Shown here in pieces: positions 33,190 to 44,540 of a stretch of 64,000 bases of DNA (positions are counted from its first letter, which is position 1; every line of letters starts with the position of its first letter). The notes beneath the pieces were generated by a model. The model searched no databases, was not told where the DNA came from, and saw nothing but the letters and a program-made list of their open reading frames with translations. Source of the DNA: Ambrosia x helenae (lineage: Eukaryota > Streptophyta > Magnoliopsida > Asterales > Asteraceae); contig CM061224.1 of the NCBI GenBank assembly GCA_030844895.1, positions 78,286,127 through 78,350,126 of the forward strand. Direction: 5' to 3'. A program made the position numbers and the translations under genes.

Positions 33190-33924
33190 CTGAAATCAAT
33201 CTAACGTGTATGCAAAAGTCAGCTACGCTGAGTGAGTTCAAGTTTTTATAAATTTATATAAACAAGTAATTTATTAAAATAAGAATTAACAAAATACCTC
33301 AACCTCGGAACTAACAAATAGCGCAATCCGCTAATTTTTTTATTTTTTTTCCAAGCAACCATCAAAGTCTAGGATAAGCGTAATCCGCCTATTTAACTAA
33401 GACTTCAATTTCCAAATATATATTAAGCGCATTCCGCTTATCAACACAAAGTACAATCAAGTCTATTTAACTCAACCAAGTCTAGGGATCAAAGCAGGCA
33501 TCTCCCACTTCTGTCATAGCTCAGTTTATAATAACCCATATAACATAAACCATGTAATAACCATGACACAAAACTAATACCATAAATCAGAGTAGGCTTA
33601 TCCCACATCTAATTACACATAAACCATAAACTATGTGAACCATGATAAAAAAACAATATCATAAATCAGAGCAGGCCTGTCCCACTTCTAATAACACATA
33701 TAACTCAAACCATATAATAAAACATTAGGCGCATTCCGCCTACTCATGTTTCATACCAAAATAATATGTATGAGTTAATATGGATTTCATTCGTACACAA
33801 AATATTTGTAACTTCGTAAAAATATTTTGTGACTTTATAAAAATAATCATACTGATTTAGCATGCACGTTAGCCCAAAAATATTTAGAAAAATAATAACC
33901 AAAATAGTGGGCACAATAACTCAC
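33190..33924 (-). other. intron-like segment in the 32887-35079 LTR
   Basis: Minus donor CCA then GTGAGTTATT at 33924, acceptor TTGATTTCAG then GTTTGTTG ending at 33190 (735 nt, the longest of the set). Confidence 0.5.
33319..33742. repeat. GCG-CA(A/T)TC-CGC hairpin repeats
   Basis: TAGCG/CGCTA (33319-33333), ATAAGCG/CGCCTAT with one mismatch (33374-33392), TAAGCG/CGCTTA (33424-33440) and TAGGCG/CGCCTA (33726-33742), each around a 5-nt loop CAATC, TAATC or CATTC. Stem letters change on both sides together. Confidence 0.6.
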
Positions 33925-35529
33925 TGGTTGCAAAGCTTCCAATACACAAGTTAAGTTGTCTCGAACTGCGTCCCTGAACGGAAACAAACCTATCTCCATA
34001 AAAACTCTAATCCGCGCGTCATTAGACTCGGATCACCCTGAAACCATTCGAACCCACGATCCCACTTCGGGTCCCCATGCACGTCCACCACCACTACCTT
34101 TCATACAAATCCTATGTAGATTTCTTCTCCATGAATTCACACAAATCCATGCACCATAGTTATTATTTCGGTTCTCAGGTATATGTCTCAAACCTCCATG
34201 AACTCTTCAATGCCTAACTATCTTTATCTACATATGACAATCAAGACATCCAGCTACAAAAGTTTTCTAGCATGCATGAATATATTTCTTGAAGGTCTTA
34301 ACAAAGTTGTATTGTGAGATAATCACTTAAGCAAACCTACAGAGCTCATAAGGCAAAACACAACACCCACATCATTTTTTCACCATCAACCTCGCTCATA
34401 CATCACCAAGATGAGGCACGTGTTCATAACCCTACAACTTACTAACACCTTGGTTCGACATCGATGCTAGAAAACACAACATAAAGCATGGTATGCGGCA
34501 TAAAAGATTACCATGAGACGCGGTTGGGATGACCGGATGCACCACGAACCATCATCGCGAACCACCACGTCATCTCCATCTCTCTCGACGCCTCTCCTTC
34601 TTCCGCTAAAATGTTCAGCCGATACGAGAGCTCACAATCATAGTAACGAGCGATGAGATGGCACCATGGGAAAAATGCAACACCTTTAACACCGAGACAA
34701 AACGCACACCGCACCTGAAGTATAACCTAAGACCGGTGCGGATTCAAAAGATGAGTCTTTTTCCCTTTGGGTTTCTTGATTGCGTCAATGAGAAACATAG
34801 CCGCAGCAGCTGTCACGAATCCCTGTTGTGTGTAGGGTTTTTTTGTATATATATAAGTTAAAAAAAAACTCTTATTTTACATAGAGCCCCTTTAACTTCT
34901 ATCAGATAATAACTTGTTTCCAAAGTTAAATAAAATCAACTTTAACTAGTTGCCAAACAGGCCCCTATATTTTTAAATCAAGATTTAGTCGCGATTCGAT
35001 CCATGACCCATTCATTAAGGAATGTATTCAGATATGTCAAACATCCGGATGATTAACTTTGGATTTTTGGGATGTTACATTATAACAATGATCTAGGACT
35101 GTTATTGATGATGATTTATGATTGAGATAGGTTACAATTGATTATTGATGATGTTTTGCTCATTTTGGGGACTTTGGGTTAGATCTAGGGCTTGTTCATG
35201 ATGATAGTGATAGGGATATGATTGGGGGTTTCTTGTTCATGATAATCTGAGTATATTAAGTTGATTATTGGTTGATTTCAGAAAGTTTCCTAATTGGGTA
35301 AAGATTGCATGCGTTTGATGTGACATATCCATAATTTGCCATTTCGGGTAACTTGTAAAATGGACGGATTCCGGGATAAATTGGTAGGGTTTTGTAGGAA
35401 TATGTTAATGATAGTTGACTGTTGTGATTAGTGATGTTTCATGATGTTTTCGGACCGTTTAGATGCGTTTTGGTGTCTTTTATGAAGTTCTACAGCAAAG
35501 GGTCGAACGTGGAACTCATTCAACTCTTC

Positions 35530-35830
35530 GTGGGGTCGAATGTGGCTCAAAAGGGGTGAATGTGGCTCAAATGGGTCGAAGGTGACTCAAATGGGTCGAA
35601 TGTGGCTCAAAAGGGTCGAATGTGGCTCAAAAGGGTCGAATGTGGCTCAAAAGGGTCGAGTGTGGCTCAATTGGGTCGAAGGTGGCTCAAAAGGGTCGAG
35701 TGTGGCTCAATTGGGTCGAAGGTGGCTCAAATGGGTCGAATGTAGCACCATAGGGTCGAATGTGGGTGTTTTGGGGTCGAATGTTGGTGCCTGAGGTCGA
35801 ATGTGGGTGCCCGGGGGCGAATTAACACGT
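35530..35830 (+). repeat. 20-bp minisatellite in F3 LTR
   Basis: About 11-13 consecutive units of a 20-bp repeat built on GGTCGAATGTGGCTCAAAAG, with variants (ATGG, TTGG, GGTGG, GTCGAG) and a degenerate 3' edge that continues as GGTCGAA half-sites to about 35990. Other F3 LTRs have only a few half-sites here. Long ORFs over it are artefacts of the repeat. Confidence 0.92.
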
Positions 35831-36320
35831 GTTTGGTTCGAATTAACATACGTTAAGGTCGAATAAACATATGTTAGGGTCAAATAAACTTGTGTTAGGT
35901 CAAATGAACTTGTGAATAGGTTGAATGAACATCATAAGGGTTGAACCAAGGGTCCATGGGTCGAACCAGAAGCCCTTGGGGGCGAACCAAACACAAGAAA
36001 CTCCCGATTCGACCTTACGACTTCGTATATGCGATTTTTGATGCAAACTAATTGTTTTATGATTGAAACTTATGTGTTAACCTTATGTTCTTGACTAATT
36101 GGGGTAATGGGTCACCAACAGGATGTCGAGTCTGTATGATATGTCCGGTTAACGTTTAAACGCACTTTTTAACACACGTAGTCAAGATCTGGACAGTCGG
36201 GGACTAGTTAACCTTCGAGTTAGTAGTCAATACACTTATTCAAACTCATTCATAGGTTGTCACTAAGTTGGGTCATCATACATGTGTTGGAATTCTAAGT
36301 ATCTGAAGGCGCACTCTAAG

Positions 36321-36917
36321 GTGAGTTTCACGGCCCCTCTTTTATACTCTTTTCTCTCGGGGGAGAAACATGCCACACATTTTAACAATGCAACGATTAT
36401 GTTTTCAAAACGTAACTCTTATGGAATGTAACACTTTTGGAAACATAAGACTTTTAGAAACATGACGCTTTTTGGGAATGTAACTCTTTTGAGAGATGTG
36501 ACACCTTTGACACTTGGCATTTTTAAACATTGGCACTTGGCATTTGGCACTTATTTACTATACGATGCAACCCAAAGTCCCTATTGAAACCATGAATGTC
36601 CGGGGCACAACGGGGGAAATGTGGATAGATCTATTGGGCGTGACGAACCCCACTCGAAGACTAGTAGCCGGGCGGGTGCATATTGTCTCTACTTGACACT
36701 TGGCACTTAAACATGGGCAGCACTTTGAGCAACGCTTGTCAGTAATGGTTTCAGCAACACAATCGTTGTAGTAAGGTAACGTTTGTTATTTACTTAAATG
36801 TTTTACACACTCGGTACTTTTGAGATGGAACTCTTTACGCTTGAAACGTTTTGTGAACTTAAAACCTGTGAACTCACCAGCATTATATGTTGACATCTTT
36901 TTGGCATGTTTTCTCAG
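36321..36917 (+). other. intron-like segment in F3 LTR
   Basis: Donor CTAAG then GTGAGTTTC at 36321, branch-like TGTTGACA, acceptor CATGTTTTCTCAG then GTCGCTAAGG ending at 36917 (597 nt). It contains the CACTCG block (about 36590-36680) and GACACTTGGCA-type short repeats. Confidence 0.6.
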
Positions 36918-37214
36918 GTCGCTAAGGTAGCAGCATTGAGTTTAGGCGCACGGAGTCGAATTTGTTTCTAGGATCATGTCTCACGTTTGGAATTGTTAAA
37001 CTTTAAACTTATGTCGCATGGTTATTCATCTATGAAAAACTAAATTTGCTTCCGTTGTGTTTTGAATCATAGTCTTTGAAACTATTGCATGGTTTGGTTT
37101 ACGTATCTTTTCACATTTAGTTGTCGTTCGTTGTGACCGTTGACTTGGATCCTGGTGTGTCACGCGCCTCGCGGTAAAACTCCGCAAGTGGAAATTTGAG
37201 GGTGTGACATTTAC

Positions 37215-37484
37215 AGCCTGTCTAATTAGAGATGGGTGTATAGTGAAATAATATGTCTCTGATTCTTGAGGAGTTAGAGCTATTACCTGTAATTATTTTT
37301 GTTTTTGTTTTTGTCTTCTTCGGGTTTTTTGGACGTTTTCTCCGTGTATTTGTATGTATTTTTCATTCTAATTGAAGAAATGTCATAGTTAGCATTAATT
37401 CAGTTTTGTATTGAATTTCATAGTTAGCATTACTTCAGTTTTGTATGGATATTAGATTTTTAGCTAATATTAATGAGGAAAATC
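37215..37484. other. AT-rich block continued to a rearranged junction
   Basis: Sequence interrupted by the TTTAC insertion resumes here. CATAGTTAGCATTA occurs twice (about 37387 and 37420). It ends at a junction with truncated F1 gag near 37465-37500. Confidence 0.5.
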
Positions 37485-37571
37485 ATTAATGAGGAAAAGC
37501 ATAGATACAGTTGTATAGGTCTGACCATTTAGTTTTAGCTCAGATATTAATGAGGAAAATCTTTCAAATTG

Positions 37572-38006
37572 CTAAGTTAAAGTTTCCCCATTAATGTGAG
37601 CAAAAGTTTCATATTGTTGAGCCAAGATTTCTCTGGTGTTGGCAATCACCTCTTCAGTTCCTCCAAATTGTTCTTTTAGGCAGTCCCAAAGCTCTTTGGC
37701 ACTATCACAATGTAATAGGCCAGAGTAGATTTCATTTGGGAGTGCCATTGCCAACATAGAAAAAGCTTTTGCATCAAGCTCAAGTTTTAGGAAATCATCA
37801 TCAGTATAGTCTTTTGGTTCTTTTGGAATCTCTTCCTTAGTTTCAAGATTTATATTTACTGGTTTATGAGGACCATATATCACAGATCTCCAACAACCCA
37901 TGTTGGTCTGTGATAAGGTATTTGCAATTCTCTTTTGCCATATGTTATATTCATTTCTTACAAGCATGGCAGGTTTAGTGGCAGAACCAGTATTATGAGG
38001 ATCCAT
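37572..38006 (-). pseudogene. F1 gag N-terminal fragment
   Basis: Starts MDPHNTGSATKPAMLVRNEY at the ATG at 38006, 157 bp after the LTR end, and holds the UBN2-type capsid region (LLHCDSAKELWDCLKEQFGG). Unlike the copy at 9658 it keeps its ATG and the correct frame past GCWRSVIYGPHKPV. It stops being open at 37572, and the element is truncated shortly after, so this is a fragment. Confidence 0.85.
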
Positions 38007-38148
38007 TTTAAAGAGTATTGATTTGTCAAATATCTCTTAAAGTGATGGATGTTGATAAAAGTGAGCTTATAATCCTTTATTGAATATCAATAAGAGCCTG
38101 TGTCTGATTCTCAATTTGTTAGATTGATATGTGATCAGATAAACCAGG

Positions 38149-38160
38149 GCTCTGATACCA
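38149..38160 (-). other. primer-binding site of truncated F1
   Basis: Minus strand TGGTATCAGAGC, three bases from the LTR end. Confidence 0.85.
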
Positions 38161-38162
38161 AT

Positions 38163-38858
38163 TGTTGGATCAGTATATTGCTCTTTTGTTGAACTTGCTA
38201 GTTGACACTTAAGTGTTTATCAAGTTCTTGATGAGTGATAGCACAGCGGAATGTTTATAAGTTTAAAGCTACACTTATCAACAGGAGTTATTACTCCCCC
38301 TGGATTCAAGAACAAATAAATGATAAGTGTTTATTGAGAATCTAAGTATTGAATGAGAATGAAACACTTCGACAGATTCTCAATAAACATGAAATGGAAA
38401 TAACAATAATAAGTGTTGAAGGATTTCTTGTATTAAAATCAATGTCTAAAACAGAGGGATGAACCTTCTATTTATAGACGTTACAAATACATGAACCTTG
38501 CCAAAAGCAAGTTCAGAAACAAGTTGCAACAAGTTGCAGTCTTGGAACTTGTACATAAAGCAAAAAGAAATACTAAAGTAATAAACTACTGATATACAAA
38601 GGCGGTGGAAAAGATCTTCTGTAAGTACTGATGAATGACAAACTACTGATGAGTAGTTTGTCTTCAGTAGTTCTTTAGTAGAAGTGTCTGGTTTGAACTT
38701 CAGAACTTCTGATGACTTTTCTTCTTCAGCACTTCTGAATCTCTTCTTCAGCAGTTTGATCCTTCTTCTTCAGAAGTTCTATACTTAGAGTATTTTGACA
38801 GAAGTGAATTAGACTAAGGTTTGCAAAAGTGGTTTCACCAATCCTTTTTGTCCTAACA
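38163..38858 (-). repeat. F1 5' LTR (intact, 696 bp)
   Basis: Minus strand TGTTAGGAC to ATCCAACA. TATAAATA at 38469-38476 (minus). The CAAACTACT and AGTAGTTTG hairpin and CTTCAGAAGTT-type motifs lie upstream of it, as in the first F1 copy. Confidence 0.92.
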
Positions 38859-39598
38859 GTATCACCAATAAAACTATTGGGGGTTTTCATATACACATTA
38901 AACTGAGAATAATAAGATGATTAAGAATGGATTTTGAACAGTTTCCAATTTGGGTAATGATTTCATGCATGATGTAACATTTCCATAATTTTTGCCATTT
39001 TGGGAAAGGGTTAGAACGAACAGGTTTTGGGGAAAAGTTGGTGGGGTTTTGTAGGGATATGTTATTCATACTTGACTGCTATGATTGATGATGTTTCGGG
39101 ATGTTTTCGGATGTTTTTGAAGCGTTTTGTGAAAAAACACTCTGCCAGGGTTGAACCTGGGCACCTTCGACCAGTCGTGGGGTTGAAGGTGGAATCCCAG
39201 GGTCGAACCTGGACAACTATGGTCGAATCTATCTTAAATAGGTCGAAGGTGACTCTAAAAGGGTCGAACGTGGAAGAAAAGGGGCGAAGGTGGAACTGAA
39301 AACCCTGGTTCGACCCTATACAATCTAAAATGAGATTTTTGATGCAAACTAAGTGTTTTATGCTTGAACCTTATGTGTAATCTATGTACACTTGATTAGT
39401 TTAGCTATTGGGTCACCAACGGGATGTCGGGTCGGTTTAGTGTGTCGGTTGAACATTCAAACACGTTTTAAAACATACTTGGTCACGATCTGGACAATCG
39501 GGGACTAGATAACCTTATGGTTATTAGTCGGAACACTTATGTGAACATTTTGATAGATCTCCGGTAGTTGGGATAATCAGGGCTTGGCTGTGACATCC
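38859..39598 (+). mobile_element. F3 gypsy LTR fragment
   Basis: Matches 24370-25120 of the F3 solo LTR, including GGTCGAA clusters (39150-39320), AACTAAGTGTTTTATG, and the end TAGATCTCCGGTAGT and GGGCTTGG. The left half was lost at the F1 junction; the right is interrupted by the F4 element at 39599. Confidence 0.85.
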
Positions 39599-41766
39599 AT
39601 CACCCTCATCTTTAATCGAGTTGTCAAATCTAGTCCTATACTTTTCATCGTTTCAAATTTCTTAAAAACATGATTTTTGTTTAATTGCTACAAATTAAAA
39701 AAAAACAAATAGTAATAATAATAAATGGACAAACATAAAATATTCTCCAAGTCTTGTTTTTTTTTTTTTTTTGAAATTGGTTTAAAGAATCGTAAAAGAC
39801 AATATACTATCTTCATTTGTTGTATATATTTTTAATAAAAAAACAAGCACATGGAATCATCTGCATCTTTGTAACGTCGTCCTCTTCGTTTTCATTATAA
39901 TAAAAAAAATAAGTAAACACATTAAATAACATTGAATTGTCATTCAAAACCCATTTGATTTAGGCCAAATGAAACGATCGGATTATTAAACTGAACATTA
40001 AACCTCTTGCAAACTTAAAAATAAAAACCAAGCTCATCAAACAAGTGAACAACTATCCTATTTTGATAACTCCCTTCGACACCCAACCTAATGTCTCCCA
40101 CACAACCCCTTGTCTTATCAATATATATTTGTCATATTCATCACCACAATGAACCACCATTTCTCTGTACTTTTTGAAGAGAGCCCAACAACAAACAACC
40201 ACCACAAACCAATGACAGCGCTGCAATCTACCACCACGCTAGTCCCACTTACGAAGCTGTCGTACTTTGCCTGGACTGCACTCATGACTTTCTGACCGGA
40301 TTTATTATTAACGCTTGCAACGGATTGAACTTCGGTGCTACTAAAATTGGGTACTATTACTATTTCTTGAAACTTATCGGCTACACTTGCGCACTTAAAT
40401 GTTTTCTACAAACACCAAGAGCCAAATTAAAGGCAAATCACATTTCTATGGAAACCTATGTTATCACATGAAAAATATGAATGGATACATATTATATATT
40501 ACTTTAGTCTACTGTACTCTTATCGGAGTTTTTTTTTACAATATGGTGCAATATATAGTATTCTTTTTCTAAAATCTAAAAGTAAAATCTATAGTTTTTG
40601 TCAAGATTATTTTGCTAGTAACTATAAGTTCTATAATCAATTTTAATGCTTAATTTAAAAAGGAATTGATTTTTAATATTTTAGACCCTTTACAGCGTAT
40701 TTGTTAGATCCTTTGATCAAAAGAAAATGAACGATAAATAATTTTATTCATTGAACATTTTTAACATACTTTAATGTCAAGTACTTAAATTTAGAGAAAA
40801 TCTTTTTGTATACCTCAATTCTTTATCACACAAATTAATAGTAATGATTTATATTATTTTGTAAGTTGTTAGTATAAATTTTTGTCGCATTAAATGGTGT
40901 TACAAACTAACTATCAAGTATCATATAATACTATGAAACTGACGTCACTAATCTTGGATTAAAATATAATAGATGCTCATGTATTTTTTTAAGTATTAAA
41001 TAATTCAAAAGCGATACAATTTACACGAACACTATAACTAAAGCATCACTCTTAATTAGGTACAAGTGAAATTCGTTAATTTCCGCTAAACTCTATCACG
41101 TTGATCATTACAACAAGGTGAGTATATCTTTCCCCTTTTTACTGTTTTACTATTCTGGGGTGACTCATGTACTTACTATCAAGTTTCTATTTCTTTTACT
41201 AAATGCAATTCTCATGTGTGTTTGCTTTATGTTAATTGGTGTGGCTATGACTTGTCAAAATCATTAACCGCTGGGCGGCCTAGCATTTCAATGAATAGTA
41301 CTATGGTATACCCCCTTGAGACTCTGTTAAGAAAATCTTGGTCATTGTCTTGCTAATTCATTATTCAGTTGGTTAGTCATGTGTTAGTCATTATTCTCAG
41401 GTTTGGTTTTGAACGGATATTACTTATTACATAATTGCAAATGGTACCGCACATGAATTGCTAAACATTTTTCCTACTATATATATTCAAACAGGGTATG
41501 CTCACCAATACATTTTTGTATTGACATATACTATTTTCGTACATGTTTCAGGTTGTTTTGAGATTCATCCTTTAAGCTTTCGGATTTATACTTAGATTTT
41601 GATTCTTTGTATTTCAATTTAGTTGGCAGTTAGAATCGTTGTATTTCATTTGAATGTAATAAATTATTTAATCAATGTATTCAAATTTACACTTTAGTCC
41701 ATGAGCTATTGAACAATCGTCACTACGTGACACCTCGATGTTTCCGCCATCGGTTGGGGTGTTACA
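39599..41766 (+). repeat. F4 5' LTR, plus copy
   Basis: TGTGACATCCATCACC to GGTTGGGGTGTTACA, about 2168 bp. The 3' end is firm (PBS follows at once); the 5' end is placed where F3 homology stops. A TATA-like run lies near 40120. I see no real ORF in it. Confidence 0.7.
41118..41551 (+). other. intron-like segment in F4 LTR, plus copy
   Basis: Donor CAACAAG then GTGAGTAT at 41118, branch-like ATTGACAT, acceptor ACATGTTTCAG then GTTGTTTT ending at 41551 (434 nt). Confidence 0.6.
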
Positions 41767-41769
41767 GAT

Positions 41770-41781
41770 TGGTATCAGAGC
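41770..41781 (+). other. primer-binding site of F4 plus copy
   Basis: TGGTATCAGAGC, three bases after the LTR end at 41766. Confidence 0.88.
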
Positions 41782-41981
41782 CATGGTTATAGGGAATTAG
41801 GTTATTAGATTGCCTTTTAGCCTAGTCTATAACTAAGTTTACTTTCACGAGTCCTCTCGTATATATTTCTCTTTATCTTTATATTTTCTCTCAAGATATT
41901 TTCGCTATAATTCTTTCTCGTTATTCTTTCGGTATCCTTCTTAGAAAAGAATACGCCCGTATTTCACAAATGAAACGATAG

Positions 41982-42230
41982 CACCAAGTTAGGAGTGACA
42001 TCCATACCTTGGTGATTAGTAGTTTCACTCCTCTATATATTATTTACCTTAGGAATATAACTTTGAGATAGGAGTGACATCCACACCTCAAAGAGTATTT
42101 CCTTCAAAAAGGAACTTAACCACTAAGCTGGGGATGATATCCTTAACTTAGTGATTGGTTTCATTCCACAATAATTTTCAATTTTGAAATAACATCTTTG
42201 AGTTAGGAGTGAATTCCACATCTCAGGGAT
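41982..42230 (+). ncRNA. array of four hairpins with 19-nt loops in F4 leader
   Basis: Stems: CACCAAG/CTTGGTG (41982-42014), CTTTGAG/CTCAAAG (42061-42093), CACTAAG/CTTAGTG (42121-42153), and ATCTTTGAG/CTCAGGGAT with two G-U pairs (42194-42230). Every loop is exactly 19 nt with a core like TAGGAGTGACATCC holding an inner GGA/TCC pair. The array lies about 200-450 nt after the PBS, where packaging or translation signals would sit. It is a structured leader RNA, not an independent gene. Confidence 0.7.
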
Positions 42231-43535
42231 CTATTTCTACATCTCGTTTTTAATCTCGCTAAAGTTTTGAAATTCACTAATATTCTTATTTACACAATAC
42301 TAATTTACACCCAGTTTAGGGAAGCCTATTCGCCAGATTAGAAAACACTTTATATACACCTTGTGCCTTGAAACAAGAGATGCCTTAACGATCCTTACAA
42401 TCAAGTGATCTTTCAATGTATAAATTTTTAAAAGTTTACCATTAAAATGGTTTCGAGTTACCTAGTCCTAACGGGTAACCCTTAGATTTTCTTAACATTT
42501 CATAACAATTAATTTTTTTTTTCTTCTCGACTTTTCAACCTACAAGTTAAAGAAATGTTTAAATGCAGAAAATTCTATTTTTAAAAAAATTCATCAAGCC
42601 ATATGGGATCATTCACAACCTTCACGCCATTTTAAATCTTGGTCTTTTGAAACACATTAGATTTACACATACTTCATGAAATGGTTTCACCTTGCATTTC
42701 ATAAACTTGCATTGCATATTTTACAAGTCAAATGTAAACCTTTTGTTTTCATATAACATATCCAATATATGTTTTCGGGAGAAACTTGCAACTAATAATA
42801 TTTCTTATAACATTTTTCAAACTCGACTTCTTATGTGTTTACAAAGATTTTTCAAATAAATTTGTTTTGAATCTAAAACACACTTCGATTTCTAAAGAGT
42901 TATCATGCATTACTACAATCCTTTCAACTATATCACAAAGTTTGAGCAAACTACGTTTTTGATACACGAAAATTTATCCTATTACACTCGTACTCTTTCA
43001 GTCGCAAAACTTTTGGTCTAACAAAATATTGAACATATCCTTATCAGAATGTCACAAATTGTCTCTTTATCATATAATGCATATATGTAAAACTAACTAA
43101 ATTCAAACCCTTATGTCAGTAGACTACACGATTGTTTGCGTACTCTCACTTATCGTAAATTTCATTATTTTATTCTTACACCATTTTATTCATAGTTATT
43201 TCTAACATGTTATTTGTGATTTTTTTTTATTTCACACTGCTTGTTGCAAGAGTTCATCTCGTTTACTTTCATTTTGAGCAACTGTGCGATTTACTCGATT
43301 TATATTATACTATTCTTTCAATCGAACTTTTATGCTATACTTATATACTTACATGAACGCATATTTTGTATGCATATGTTTTCCTGTTTTGAGCAAAACC
43401 CTGCTATACCTTACATTATTTAGTTTATCGTCATGGCCAACGAACATACTAGTTTATAACTCGTATGGGATCTAAGCCAGTGCCCACGTACGACTCAGAT
43501 TAGAGTATTTATTAATCCGAGGGGAACGGTGTAAA
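42231..43535 (+). other. F4 leader continued, no ORF recognised
   Basis: AT-rich, non-coding as far as I can read. No gag motif appears before the N run. Confidence 0.5.
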
Positions 43536-43635
43536 NNNNNNNNNNNNNNNNNNNNNNNNNNNNNNNNNNNNNNNNNNNNNNNNNNNNNNNNNNNNNNNNN
43601 NNNNNNNNNNNNNNNNNNNNNNNNNNNNNNNNNNN
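43536..43635. other. assembly gap (100 N)
   Basis: Exactly 100 N, the usual placeholder for a gap of unknown size. The sequence changes from gypsy leader to copia RT across it, so order and distance of the flanks are unproven. Confidence 0.98.
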
Positions 43636-44540
43636 GTGCGTAACAAAGCTCGTTTGGTTGTTCAAGGTTTTCATCAGGTTGAGGGAATCGACTACAATGA
43701 AATCTATGCACCGGTTGCACGCTTGGAAGCCATCCGAATGTTCCTAGCGTTTGCATCATGGAAGAAATTTAAGGTGTATCAGATGGATGTAAAGAGCGCA
43801 TTTCTTTTACGGGATAAGGTTTATGTGTTAAAAACAAGCTCTCTACTGGTTGCACCAGGCTCCGAGACAATGGTATGAGGAGCTGAGCACGTATCTTCTC
43901 TCGAAAGGATTCAAACGTGGATGGTAGATTAGACACACTGTTCACGAACACGAGCAGGAGATGATTTGCTTCTTGTACAAATTTATGTTGATGACATTAT
44001 TTTCGGGTCAACTAACGAAACTTCTATGCAGGGAATTTGAAAAAGTTATGGAGGAAAAGTTCGAAATGAGTGCAATGGGAGAAATGCAGTTTTTCCTAGG
44101 CTTGCAGGTGGAGCAAAGACCAACGGGAATCTTTATTCACCAGATGAAATACGTTTCTGAAGTCTTGAGCCGATTCCAGTATGGATGATTCGAGCCGATG
44201 GATACCCCGATACAACCTAATCACGAGATTGGAGTTGACCTTAAGGGGGAGCTGACTGATCCATTTACATACGAGCAATCGTCGGATTTCTGATGCATCT
44301 CACCGCCGTCTAGACCGGATATATTGTTTGCGACATGTCTTTGTGCGCGATATCAATCGACGCCGAAACAGAGTCATCTTGCAGCTGTCAAGCGTATCCT
44401 TAGATATCTGAAGGGTTGTCCATCGAAAGGACTTTGGTACCCTCATGATGATAATTTTGACCTAATCGCTTTAGTGATGCAAATTGGGGCAGATCTTTTT
44501 ACCAAAGCTTTTGACAAATCCAGATTTGATTATTTTTAAA
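43636..44540 (+). pseudogene. F2-A pol remnant (RT and RNase H)
   Basis: Starts mid-RT at the gap with NKARLVVQGFHQVEGIDY, FAPVARLEA-like and QMDVKSAFL motifs, loses a segment, then has YVDD at 43984-43995 in IYVDDIIFGSTN, KFEMSAMGEMQFFLGLQV, and an RNase H remnant (CARYQSTPKQSHLAAVKR, then ADLFTKAF) with the middle deleted. Several frames are used, so it is dead. Confidence 0.85.

Larger units (their letters stand above)
32887..35079 (-). mobile_element. gypsy solo LTR nested in F3 LTR, TSD TTATA
   Basis: Plus-strand ends TGTAAGACCCGC and GGATTTTTGGGATGTTACA, flanked by perfect TTATA copies (32882-32886 and 35080-35084), 2193 bp. Minus orientation: TGTAACATCCCAAAAATCC is a typical gypsy LTR start. 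It carries an intron-like segment, a TATA run near 34846-34856 (minus) next to a telo-box-like AAACCCTA, and small GCG/CGC hairpins. Confidence 0.92.
31957..37209 (+). mobile_element. F3 gypsy solo LTR, TSD TTTAC
   Basis: TGTGACACCCGGCATG to TTTGAGGGTGTGACA, flanked by perfect TTTAC copies (31952-31956 and 37210-37214). About 3055 bp after removing the nested LTR 32887-35079 and one TSD. It is longer than its relatives because of a 20-bp minisatellite at 35530-35830. Confidence 0.93.
37485..38858 (-). mobile_element. truncated F1 copia element (5' LTR and gag start)
   Basis: Minus-strand 5' LTR (38858 to 38163), PBS, intact gag start and about 430 bp of gag, then cut off near 37485. The missing part and the matching half of the host F3 LTR were probably lost in one deletion. 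The 5-bp flank on the LTR side is GTATC. Confidence 0.88.
39599..43535 (+). mobile_element. gypsy element F4, plus copy (5' LTR and leader), cut by gap
   Basis: LTR 39599-41766, PBS, then about 1.75 kb without a gag reading frame up to the N run. The LTR 3' end matches that of the minus F4 copy. Gag and pol may lie in the missing sequence, or the element may be non-autonomous. Confidence 0.7.

Noticed and set aside
35540..35794. ORFs full of CGSKGS/MWLK repeats
   Set aside because: Translations of the 20-bp minisatellite; more than one frame is open for the same reason.
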